From the NCBI GenBank assembly GCA_946481135.1, contig CAMLMQ010000028.1, positions 1 through 20,613 of the forward strand: a DNA stretch of 20,613 nucleotides, in the 5' to 3' direction. This document shows positions 14,601-20,613 of this stretch, in pieces. The position numbers and the translations under genes were made by a program. This DNA is from an uncultured Microbacteriaceae bacterium. GTDB taxonomy: Bacteria > Actinomycetota > Actinomycetes > Actinomycetales > Microbacteriaceae. Position 1 is the stretch's first letter. The number at the start of each line of letters is the position of its first letter. The notes beneath the pieces are model-generated. The model was not told where the DNA came from. It ran no database searches and saw only the letters and a program-made list of their open reading frames with translations.

Positions 14601-17564
14601 CTGCACGCTCACGGTGCGGTCGGGGCGCACGGCGACGATGTCCTCGTTGGCGACCGGATTGCGGGCGCCGTCGAGCCGAGGACTGATGCCGACGCGGACG
14701 ACGCCCTCCGCGCGCGCGCCGAGGGCGTCGACGAGGGCGTACCGGAACTCGTCGGTGCCCGAGGAGTACTCCCCCGCCTCGAACTCGATGTGGTTCGAGC
14801 CGGTGCCGAGTACGGAGCCCTTCTCCGGGTTGCTCGTGATGCCGATGAGCTGCACCGAGTCGCCGTCGGGGTCGACGCCCGAGAGCGGGATCTGGATGCG
14901 CACCGTCTCGCCGGCGAGCACGCGCGCCGTGACCCGGCGCGGCACGGGCGGGCTGTTGGTGGCGGCGTTCTCCTCGCGTACCGAGATCGTCACGCGCCCT
15001 TCGGCCCGCTGCCCGGCCGACTCGATGCTGTAGACCGCGACGTAGTCGCCCGCGGTCTCGGGCGCGAGGTAACGCAGTCGGTCACCGGAGACGAAGAGCA
15101 GACCCGCACCGTCGGGCAGTTGCTCGGCGAGGTCGGGCACGAGGGTGATCGGCTTGCCCTCGGGCTGCTCGTCGTTGTCGAGCACGGGGATGTCGACGAC
15201 GTCGCCCACCCGCACCGTCGCGGTGTCGTCGACCGCGAGCGGGGGCTGCAGCTGGGAGGGCTCGGGGATCTCGACGACCGTGATCGTGCCCTCGGCGTCG
15301 GCCAGGCCGTTGCTGATGCGGTAGTTCACGTCGACGCTGCGGCCGTCGAGCGGGCGGGTGAGGGTGATGCGCACCTGACGCTGGTCGAGCACCTCCGCCC
15401 GCACCCCCTGCACGGAGGCCGCGTCGCTCACCCCGGTGACGACGAGCACGCCGCCCGCGGGATCGATGTCGGTGACGGTCGGGTCCACCGTGTCGCTGGA
15501 GAGCGTCGTGATGAACACCGTCCGCGGCACCGTGATCGGCCGGGTGTTGGCATCCGGCGGCGCGGCGACGTCGATGCGCACGAGCCCCGTCGCCGTCTGA
15601 TCGCCGTCGGTGACGGTGAACTCGACGTAATGGGTGCGCACCTGGTCGCTCACGAAGGTGAACGTGCCGGCTTCGAAGCTCGGGGTGATCGTCGACCCGG
15701 CGCGCGCGGGAACGGCGTTGAGCCGCAGCGTGCCCGACCCGCCCCGTACGTGCGACATCGGCCGCACGGTGATCTCCTGGCCCGCCGTCGCGAGAGCGAC
15801 CCACGGCTCGACGACGATCGGCAACTCGCCCGGCGCGCTCACGCCGATCGCGACACTGCCCGTGGACTCGGCGGCGCCGTCGCTCACGACGAGCGTCACC
15901 GACTTGAGGTCGCCGCCCTGCCCCGAGTCGGCGAAGACGATCGTCCCGTCGGGCTTCGACGACACCTGATCGGGCGCCGTCGTCGCGGCGGTCGTCAGGT
16001 AGAAGGGATCGCCGTCGGGGTCGATCCAGTCTCCGAGCACCTGCGTCGTGACCCGCCCCCCGGAGGCGACGTCCGCCCGCGTGGAGCGCACCTGCTGCGG
16101 CGGCGAGTTCTCGCCGGAGGAGCGCACCGTGACGGTGACCGTCGCGGAGGCGATGCCGCCGCGACCGTCGGTGATCGTGTACCCGAAGCGCAGCGTGCCC
16201 GAGGCGCCGTCGGCGAGCGTCAGCTGCAACTGCTGATTGCGGGTCACGAGGTCGAGGCGGCCGAGCTGCTCGTCGATCGCGTCGACCTGGGACACCACGA
16301 GCACGTCGGCGTTCGGGTCGTAGTCGTTGAGCAGCACCGGCAGCACGGTCGCGCGCCCGGGTCGGGCGCCGAACTCGTCGTCGATCGCGACGGGCGGCTG
16401 CTGATCCTCCTCGACCGTCGGCGGCAGGTTCTCGTCGTTCTGCTCGGCCTGCTCCTCGGACTCCTCGACGAGGAGGTCGTCCCAGTTGTCGATGAGCTGC
16501 GCCTCGTCCTGCACCGCCCAGGAGCTCCCACGACCGGGATCGTTGAGCACGACCCGGTCGACGTTGAGCGCGAAGTCGAGACGACCCGACGTGGCTCCGA
16601 GGTCGAAGAACTCGCCCTCCCCCGAGCCGGCGCAGCGTCGCCAGGCGGTCCCGGTGCCCCACGCCGCGTACTCGCAGCCGTCGATCGTGAGCGGTGCCGC
16701 GGGCGGACCCTCTTGGCCGTCGACGAGCGGTACGACCGCGGCACCGCTCAGCGGCACCGAGAGCACGCCGCCGTCGACGCCGAGGAGGATGCGGTCGCCC
16801 GCGACGGCCGGCTCCTGGGGCACGACGTCGCCGCCCGGGGAGACGAAATCGGCGAGGTCGACGACGCCGCGCTCGAGCGCGACGCGTCGGCCGGCGGCGT
16901 CGATCACGGCCCACGCGTCGCCGACCGACGTGACCGCCACGTCGTCGACGTCGCCGAGACCGGCGTCCCACTGGGTCTGCACGGCATCCGTGCGTGCCGC
17001 GTCGACGCGGTACACCCGGTCGAGCTCCGCGGAGTAGGCGAAGAGCGTTCCGTCGGGCGCGACCTCGACCACCGAGTCGAGCCCGAGGCTGAGCGAGGTG
17101 GGCTGCGACGCGTCGAACTCCGTGAGCTCCGAGACGGGCACGACCCACAACTCCCCCGTGCCGGACGCGTGGATGACGACACGATCGCCGGCGAGGAACA
17201 CCCGCGGACTCTCCGGGGGAAGGGCGGTCGTCTCGCCGAGAGACGAGTCGGCCGGGTCGAGCAGTTGCACGGTCGCGTTCGCGCGATCGACGACGAGCAC
17301 GGTGGTTCCCTGCTGGACGACCTCGATGTCGGGTCCCGCCGTGCGGACGACGGAGTTGAGCTCCAGCACCTCGGGGTTGGCCCGACCGACCGCCTGCAGA
17401 CCTTCGTTCGCCACCCAGACCGAACCGTCGCCGAGATCGAGGCGCTGGGCGGTGTAGCCGGTCGACGTGATCGCGAGGCCCGCGACGACGGCGACCACGA
17501 CGGTGCCGCTCGTCGCCGTCGCGACGAGGGAGCGATGGCCGGCCAGCCACGAACGCAGGCTCAT
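11667..17564 (-). CDS. Giant membrane-anchored beta-propeller / Ig-like repeat / fibronectin type III surface protein
   Basis: 1965 aa. A short basic N-terminus and one hydrophobic segment (about 13-35), with no cleavage motif obvious, suggest a signal anchor. Residues about 40-350 look like propeller blades (alternating hydrophobic strands, repeated W-V and D-G turns). A very acidic linker (about 360-392) follows. Next come roughly eleven Ig/cadherin-like repeats (about 390-1466), with several Ca-binding-type DPDGD or DPDGS loops (515-519, 898-902, 995-999) and repeated VLxND turns. The tail carries four or five FN3-type domains (about 1467-1965) with paired cysteines and typical SWTP and WTPP strands. 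It corresponds to fn3 of the bifidobacterial PFNA cluster but is much enriched in Ig repeats. It starts 3 nt after the kinase stop, with a weak ribosome site (GATGAG), so coupled translation is likely. It probably makes extracellular contacts; the ligand is unknown. Confidence 0.88.
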   Translation of the reverse strand: MSLRSWLAGHRSLVATATSGTVVVAVVAGLAITSTGYTAQRLDLGDGSVWVANEGLQAVGRANPEVLELNSVVRTAGPDIEVVQQGTTVLVVDRANATVQLLDPADSSLGETTALPPESPRVFLAGDRVVIHASGTGELWVVPVSELTEFDASQPTSLSLGLDSVVEVAPDGTLFAYSAELDRVYRVDAARTDAVQTQWDAGLGDVDDVAVTSVGDAWAVIDAAGRRVALERGVVDLADFVSPGGDVVPQEPAVAGDRILLGVDGGVLSVPLSGAAVVPLVDGQEGPPAAPLTIDGCEYAAWGTGTAWRRCAGSGEGEFFDLGATSGRLDFALNVDRVVLNDPGRGSSWAVQDEAQLIDNWDDLLVEESEEQAEQNDENLPPTVEEDQQPPVAIDDEFGARPGRATVLPVLLNDYDPNADVLVVSQVDAIDEQLGRLDLVTRNQQLQLTLADGASGTLRFGYTITDGRGGIASATVTVTVRSSGENSPPQQVRSTRADVASGGRVTTQVLGDWIDPDGDPFYLTTAATTAPDQVSSKPDGTIVFADSGQGGDLKSVTLVVSDGAAESTGSVAIGVSAPGELPIVVEPWVALATAGQEITVRPMSHVRGGSGTLRLNAVPARAGSTITPSFEAGTFTFVSDQVRTHYVEFTVTDGDQTATGLVRIDVAAPPDANTRPITVPRTVFITTLSSDTVDPTVTDIDPAGGVLVVTGVSDAASVQGVRAEVLDQRQVRITLTRPLDGRSVDVNYRISNGLADAEGTITVVEIPEPSQLQPPLAVDDTATVRVGDVVDIPVLDNDEQPEGKPITLVPDLAEQLPDGAGLLFVSGDRLRYLAPETAGDYVAVYSIESAGQRAEGRVTISVREENAATNSPPVPRRVTARVLAGETVRIQIPLSGVDPDGDSVQLIGITSNPEKGSVLGTGSNHIEFEAGEYSSGTDEFRYALVDALGARAEGVVRVGISPRLDGARNPVANEDIVAVRPDRTVSVQVLANDSDPDGSPLRVVAAVPNSDDTTVEIVDDTVLDISPPSEPGSYSVIYTIQNEYGGTSQNFVTVTVDPDAPLSYPLAQDTVLTASDVLDRPSVDVDVLDNVFFADGDVGDLGVALLPGFTTTAELLPDKRVRVTIGDAGQIIPFSVSHPDDDTVRSFAFIWVPGYDDALPQLDRTAPLLEVASEERLVIDLDDYVITLRDRGVRITDSSTVRATHANGDDLVVDANTLAFTSADQYFGPASITFEVTDGTSADDPDGRRAILTLPIDVLPRENQPPVFLGGVVDFEPGQQKELDLVRLTNYPYDDIDELAYAVVDPLPQGFSFELNGQRLVLRAATNAPKGTVTDITLTVRDDLNQGRAGRIRLQVVPSTLPLVKPVADAAITPRGSTTTIDVLANDQVNNPFPGEPLRVVDIRGLDGGALPEGVTIVPSADRSRLTVTVGAGAAPIDTSLQYQVADATQDPDRYVWGVVTISVQDVPDPVTGVTVSEFGDRTLKLSWTPGAANNAPIDSYEVTMTSAATDEVLSTTSCTTSVNCALRTPGNGPSNAVRLSVVAVNAIGPSAAATLSGTIWSDVIPPPPTSVSWTPLDGGLRILWTPPVDYPGSPIEQYVVTAGSASTVVSAGTTSTLLYGVGANGSAVSFSVSARNSAPNSLATWNQASGVGVPAGPPTLAGPTVSASASLTDGSTASASWAGVFGENGAPIREYYALIRSDGSTPVCTVSGVENGSPSVTKPSGSQVLGPGTTNAGFGGLSANQTYTIWVFAYNGQGCSPASPVQVTPRAVPGQVTSITTSLAPNGSTGEFHDSRLTAFGIAAGSTDADTFVYRFVAGGDGTESGILALGSFLTAGTSHYGTAAQVQVKACRAYPEATLCSADWSPAFPLPTAVWNRAPGSLEYDASLLSGTWRWTSIPGPGYEAVEYRCTSGNSAEGWSPMPETGECEGGGLGLSTLRVRVVANGGQTYERSYSSSDYPPLG

Positions 17565-17567
17565 CGG

Positions 17568-18995
17568 TCACTCATCCGACACGTCGACGCACTTCTCGGC
17601 GCTCTGCTCGCCCGTCTTGCCCTGTCGGTTGACGGTCACGGCGATGCACACCGTCTCTCCGTCCGCCGCGTCGACGACGAAGCGCGGCTGCGCCTGGGTC
17701 GCCGTGCGGACGCCGTCGACCTCGATCTCGTACAGGTCGCCGTCGGCGAGGCCGGGGTCGGGCCAAGAGAACTCGACCGTACCGCCGGTCTCGGTGGCCG
17801 CGATGTCGCTCACGACCGGCAGCCGGTCGTCGCCGGTCGTGCGCAGGAGCACCCAGAGAGCGGTCGCCCCGAGGCCGATCACGAGCACCGCGGAGGCGAT
17901 GAGCAGCCAGGTGACGGCCTGCACGCCGCGGCGGGGGCTGTCGGGTCGGCTGTGGGAGAGGCGCCGCGCGGGGGTCGCCTCCCGCACGGTGCCCACTGCG
18001 GAGTAGCCCTCGCCGCCGGCCGCGCGTCGCCGGCGACGGCGCGACGACGGCGGGGCCGCGGCACCCGCGACGGGGCGCAGCCGCGTGCGGTCCTCGAGGT
18101 CGGCGACCGTGCCGAGCGCCCACTCGTCCATCGCGATCTCGAGCGGCGTCTGCGGGACGCCGAGCGACGCCTCGATCGTCTGCAGCTCGCGCACCAGCTC
18201 GAGCACGCTCGCCGGGCGGTTCTCGGGCCGTCGCGACATCGCGCGCTTGAGCAGCGCTTCGAGGGTGGCGGGCACGTCGGTGCGACCGATGGGCTGCGAC
18301 TTGGCGCGCGCGATCCGCGACATGAGGTCGCTGCTGCTGTTGGATCCGCCCGGCTCCTCGAACGGGGACCGCCCCGCGAGCAGCGAGTAGACGGTCGCCG
18401 CGAACGCCCACACCTCGCTCGCGATCGTGCCCGCTGTCTCGTCGAGCAGCACCTCGGGGGCCGACCACGGGATCGACAGACCCACCGACTCCTCCTCCGT
18501 CTGCGCGGTGAGCGTCGAGGCGATGCCGAAGTCCGAGAGCACCGGATGGCCGTAGGCCGTCGTGAGGATGTTGGAGGGCTTGATGTCACGGTGGAGCACG
18601 CCGGCGCGATGCGCGGTCTCGATCGCCGAGCCGATCTTGACGGCGATGCGCAGCACCTCGGGCACGGGGATGCGCTCGCGGCGGTATCGCTCGGCGAGCG
18701 TCGAGGAGCAGAGCTCCATGACCAGGTACGGGCGGCCGTCGCCCGACACCCCGGCCTGGTACACCGTGAGGATCGACGGATGCGCCGACAACTGCGCCAT
18801 GAGGTTCGCCTCGGCTTGGAACATCTGCCGCACCTGCTCGTTGACGAGTTCGCTCAGCATGACCTTGACCGCGACCTGGCGTCGCGGCATGTTCTGCTCG
18901 TAGAGGAACACGTCGGCGAAGCCGCCGGACCCGAGGATGTGCACGTAGGAGAATCCGGGCAGCACAGGGGGCTGGGAGGGCAGGCGCCTCGCCAT
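17568..18995 (-). CDS. Transmembrane Ser/Thr protein kinase with extracellular FN3-like domain (Pkb2-like)
   Basis: 475-aa Hanks-type kinase. The catalytic domain is about 14-275: Gly loop LGSGGFADVF (21-30), K44 (VAVKV), catalytic HRDIKPSN (135-142), DFG (155-157) and APE (179-181), so it should be active. The activation loop between DFG and APE has several Ser/Thr (S160, T161, T163, T166, S170, S174) as candidate autophosphorylation sites. A basic juxtamembrane stretch (318-326) precedes one membrane helix (about 361-384). The outside part (about 390-475) is a single FN3-like fold with two cysteines, not PASTA repeats as in PknB. The open frame extends upstream to 19295, but the ATG at 18993-18995 is chosen because of AGGGAGAAGGGGGG just upstream, a TACAAT promoter, and the kinase fold beginning soon after. 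The next gene begins 3 nt downstream. It pairs with the PP2C phosphatase upstream. Confidence 0.95.
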   Translation of the reverse strand: MARRLPSQPPVLPGFSYVHILGSGGFADVFLYEQNMPRRQVAVKVMLSELVNEQVRQMFQAEANLMAQLSAHPSILTVYQAGVSGDGRPYLVMELCSSTLAERYRRERIPVPEVLRIAVKIGSAIETAHRAGVLHRDIKPSNILTTAYGHPVLSDFGIASTLTAQTEEESVGLSIPWSAPEVLLDETAGTIASEVWAFAATVYSLLAGRSPFEEPGGSNSSSDLMSRIARAKSQPIGRTDVPATLEALLKRAMSRRPENRPASVLELVRELQTIEASLGVPQTPLEIAMDEWALGTVADLEDRTRLRPVAGAAAPPSSRRRRRRAAGGEGYSAVGTVREATPARRLSHSRPDSPRRGVQAVTWLLIASAVLVIGLGATALWVLLRTTGDDRLPVVSDIAATETGGTVEFSWPDPGLADGDLYEIEVDGVRTATQAQPRFVVDAADGETVCIAVTVNRQGKTGEQSAEKCVDVSDE

Positions 18996-19029
18996 GACGA
19001 CCCCCCTTCTCCCTGGCACGGGTCGCCCC

Positions 19030-19035
19030 ATTGTA
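19030..19035 (-). promoter_or_regulatory. Predicted -10 element upstream of the kinase gene
   Basis: TACAAT on the minus strand, in the 101-bp gap between the phosphatase stop and the kinase ATG. Transcription would start near 19023 and give a leader of about 28 nt containing the strong ribosome site. The -35 position (around 19053-19058, GCGGTT) does not resemble TTGACA, as is common in actinomycetes. It would make kinase through FtsK-like gene a transcription unit that can be expressed apart from FHA-PP2C. Confidence 0.5.
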
Positions 19036-19065
19036 GGCGGCACCGTCTGCGGAACCGCCCGCCCG

Positions 19066-19085
19066 AACGGGGGTTTTCCCCGGTT
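19066..19085 (-). terminator. Possible hairpin terminator after the PP2C gene
   Basis: Inverted repeat CGGGG-5 nt-CCCCG (19068-19082), extendable to AAC/GTT ends with one bulge, begins about 11 nt after the phosphatase stop codon and just before the kinase promoter. There is no T-tract on the minus strand. It may partly separate the FHA-PP2C transcript from the kinase operon. Confidence 0.35.
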
Positions 19086-19096
19086 GGGGGGTCGTG

Positions 19097-19918
19097 TTAG
19101 CGGGCCGGGCGTTCGGCGCGACGCGGGGTCGCCGTCGCCGCGACATCGAGCACGACGACGGTGACGTTGTCGCGTCCGCCGGCGGCGAGCGCGGCATCCA
19201 TGAGCGCGTCGGCGGTCTCGGCCGCGGTGCCGCCCTCGACGAGAAGGCGTTCGATGCGTGCGTCGTCGAGCTCCTTCGTGAGCCCGTCCGAGCACAGCAG
19301 CAGGCGCATCCCCGGCTCGATCGGCAGCAACCAGACGTCGGGGCGCGGGTCGTCGCGGAACCCGACCGCGCGGGTGATGACGTTGCTCTCGGGGTGGGAC
19401 TCGGCGTCGTCGGCGTGGATGAGCCCCGCGTCGACGAGCTCCTGCACGACGGAGTGGTCGCGCGTCACGCGCCGCAACTTCCCCTCGAGGAGCAGGTAGA
19501 CCCGGCTGTCGCCGATGTTGAACACGGCGAAGTGCGGCGCGCCGGCCTCGAGCACGAGCACCGCGCCCGTGACGGTCGTGCCCGCGCCGACCGGGATGTG
19601 GGCCGCGAACGCGTCGATGTCCTCCGCGGCGGCGCTGATGGCCCCCTCGAGCCGCACGAGCTCGAGGTATCCGTGGTCGGCGGCGGTGCGCAGTTCGGCG
19701 AGCCGCTCGACGACCGCCGCACTCGCCCGGTCGCCCGCGGCGTGACCGCCCATCCCGTCGGCGACGGCGAACACCGGCGGACCGACGAGCACGCTGTCTT
19801 CGTTGACCGCCCGCTTGCGGCCGACATCCGTGCGGCCCGCCCAGTCGAGGGTGAAGCCCCGCCGGCGGCCGGGGACCGACATCCGATGGCCGGTGCGGTC
19901 GCGGCCGACGCTGCTCAC
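19097..19918 (-). CDS. PP2C-family Ser/Thr protein phosphatase (PstP/PrpC-like)
   Basis: 273-aa soluble metal-dependent phosphatase that removes phosphate from Ser/Thr, expected to reverse the neighbouring kinase. All metal-binding and motif positions are present: NEDS (39-42), VADGMGGH (52-59, D54/G55), GTTVTGA (113-119), IGDSRVYLL (135-143, D137), SDG (210-212) and GRDN (248-251, D250). It lacks the membrane helix and extracellular part of mycobacterial PstP, so it is cytosolic as in PrpC. The GTG at 19916-19918 overlaps the FHA stop as GTGA. An in-frame ATG at 19880-19882 (residue 13) would still give a complete catalytic domain. It corresponds to prpC of the PFNA cluster. Confidence 0.95.
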   Translation of the reverse strand: MSSVGRDRTGHRMSVPGRRRGFTLDWAGRTDVGRKRAVNEDSVLVGPPVFAVADGMGGHAAGDRASAAVVERLAELRTAADHGYLELVRLEGAISAAAEDIDAFAAHIPVGAGTTVTGAVLVLEAGAPHFAVFNIGDSRVYLLLEGKLRRVTRDHSVVQELVDAGLIHADDAESHPESNVITRAVGFRDDPRPDVWLLPIEPGMRLLLCSDGLTKELDDARIERLLVEGGTAAETADALMDAALAAGGRDNVTVVVLDVAATATPRRAERPAR

Positions 19919-20478
19919 GAGGCCTCCGCGGCGAGCACGTCGAGCACGGCGCCCTCGCCGAGGTCGATGCGGGTGCCGGGGACGACGACCGCCGACTCGC
20001 CGCGGATGAGGGTGCGCGGCGCCGAGCCGGGCACGTGCACGACCGTGCCGTTCGTCGAGCGCATGTCGCTCGCGACGAGCGCGTCGCCGACGAGGCGCAG
20101 CTCGAGATGCGTCGCCGAGAGCTCCTTGCCGGGGGACGGCAGGGTCACGAGGCGCGGGGCGCCTCCGGTGTGGATGCGCGGGGGGCTCGGGCGGCGGCCG
20201 ATGTAGACGGCGGTGTCGACGGGCACCTCGGCGCCGTCGGGCAGCCGCACGAGGAACGACGGCACGGGCGGATCCGGCGTGGTCGGCCGCTCCGGCAGAT
20301 CGGGAAGCTCGGGCACCACCACGGTCGGCACGGCGCGCACGTCGGGAGCGGGCGGCTCGACGAGCGGCGGCGGCGTCGGCACGGCACCGCGGACGACGGT
20401 GTCGCCGAGGTCGTCGCCCGTCGGGCGCCCGGGAGGACGGGGAGCCGCGATGCGGGTGTCGTCGAGGTCGGGCTCCAC
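19915..20478 (-). CDS. FHA-domain phosphothreonine-binding protein
   Basis: 187-aa soluble protein. The first 70 residues are Pro-rich and low in structure, with threonines in acidic contexts (DDTRI at 6-10, GDTVVRG at 25-31) that could be kinase targets. The FHA domain (about 74-185) keeps GRRP (94-97), SATH (121-124) and STNGT (141-145), so pThr binding is expected. The start is the GTG at 20476-20478, close after the terminator hairpin of the upstream dehydrogenase. No Shine-Dalgarno is visible, so initiation may be leaderless or start slightly differently. It is the first gene of the minus-strand block and overlaps prpC by 4 nt. It corresponds to fha of the PFNA cluster. Its partner is probably phosphorylated kinase or a kinase substrate. 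Confidence 0.9.
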   Translation of the reverse strand: MEPDLDDTRIAAPRPPGRPTGDDLGDTVVRGAVPTPPPLVEPPAPDVRAVPTVVVPELPDLPERPTTPDPPVPSFLVRLPDGAEVPVDTAVYIGRRPSPPRIHTGGAPRLVTLPSPGKELSATHLELRLVGDALVASDMRSTNGTVVHVPGSAPRTLIRGESAVVVPGTRIDLGEGAVLDVLAAEAS

Positions 20479-20504
20479 GGCGTCTATCTTGCGCCCTCGG
20501 CGAC

Positions 20505-20527
20505 GCGCGCGCCGAACCGGCGCGCGC
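20505..20527 (-). terminator. GC-rich hairpin terminator of the aldehyde dehydrogenase gene
   Basis: Perfect 10-bp inverted repeat GCGCGCGCCG-AAC-CGGCGCGCGC beginning 13 nt after the dehydrogenase stop on the minus strand. It lacks a T-tract, like many actinobacterial terminators. It separates polyamine catabolism from the FHA-PP2C-kinase block, whose first start codon is 27 nt further on. Confidence 0.6.
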
Positions 20528-20540
20528 AGAGTCCCGCGAC

Positions 20541-20613
20541 CTACTCCCCGATGTAGCTCATCACGTGCTTGATGCGCGTGTAGTCCTCGAAGCCGTACAT
20601 CGACAGGTCCTTG
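20541..20613 (-). CDS. Aldehyde dehydrogenase, C-terminal end only (probable gamma-aminobutyraldehyde dehydrogenase)
   Basis: Only the last 23 codons and the TAG stop (20541-20543) are in the window; the gene starts beyond the right edge. The peptide reads KDLSMYGFEDYTRIKHVM followed by SYIGE. A (G)KDLS-YG-EDYT-IKHV ending is characteristic of gamma-aminobutyraldehyde dehydrogenases, which oxidise the aldehyde from putrescine degradation to 4-aminobutyrate. The polyamine importer at the other end of the window fits that role. Another member of the aldehyde dehydrogenase superfamily is possible, since only the tail is seen. Confidence 0.7.
   Translation of the reverse strand, partial: KDLSMYGFEDYTRIKHVMSYIGE

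Noticed and set aside
19068..19082. Possible riboswitch or attenuator before the kinase
   Set aside because: The hairpin lies upstream of the predicted transcription start of the kinase, so it cannot be part of its leader; a weak terminator is the simpler reading.
10659..19100. An 8.4-kb open frame on the plus strand opposite the kinase, Ig/FN3 and MoxR genes
   Set aside because: It is an antisense frame free of stops because of extreme GC bias at third positions. Its translation is a monotonous mix of Arg, Asp, Glu, Gly, Val and His with no domain, and the opposite strand encodes clear proteins.
18996..19295. Upstream extension of the kinase frame to 19295
   Set aside because: It would run through the promoter and ribosome site and into the end of the PP2C gene; the ATG at 18995 is better supported.

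Overview
The window is very GC-rich. Its coding style is that of a high-GC actinomycete: GTG starts, 4-nt GTGA/ATGA gene overlaps, GAC and GCC codons dominant. Gene content (PotD/PotA, alanine dehydrogenase with Mtb-like active-site spacing, kinase/phosphatase/FHA cluster) suggests Actinomycetota, most likely Microbacteriaceae. The family placement is inference. Coding density is close to complete, and there are no RNA genes, insertion sequences or CRISPR arrays.

Layout. At the left edge, on the minus strand, are potD and the first 216 codons of potA (polyamine ABC import). A divergent 162-bp intergenic region follows. Then comes ald (L-alanine dehydrogenase) on the plus strand, which looks leaderless. 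It ends at a convergent junction made of a perfect tandem 29-bp duplication. From about 3.17 kb to 20.48 kb a single minus-strand block runs, in transcription order: small FHA protein - PP2C phosphatase - (promoter) - transmembrane Ser/Thr kinase - 1965-aa propeller/Ig/FN3 surface protein - MoxR AAA+ ATPase - DUF58 protein - multi-pass transglutaminase-like protein - double zinc-ribbon FHA protein - FtsK/EccC-type ATPase. At the right edge lies the last 23 codons of an aldehyde dehydrogenase that looks like gamma-aminobutyraldehyde dehydrogenase (polyamine catabolism), closed by a GC hairpin.

The large block matches the gene content and order of the PFNA cluster (pkb2, fn3, aaa-atp, duf58, tgm, prpC, fha) described in bifidobacteria. 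Here it carries two further genes downstream, a zinc-ribbon FHA protein and an EccC-like ATPase. My reading is a phospho-controlled envelope machine. The kinase presents an FN3-like sensor outside the cell, and PrpC reverses its signal. The two FHA proteins read phosphothreonines. MoxR and DUF58 act as a chaperone pair on membrane partners. The giant Ig/FN3 protein is the extracellular effector, and the FtsK-like ATPase may move or energise something at the membrane.

The most notable oddity is that the transglutaminase-like domain has lost its catalytic Cys (Ala) and His (Thr) while keeping the Asp, so it is probably a pseudoenzyme. The second ATPase domain of the FtsK-like protein also lacks the Walker A lysine.
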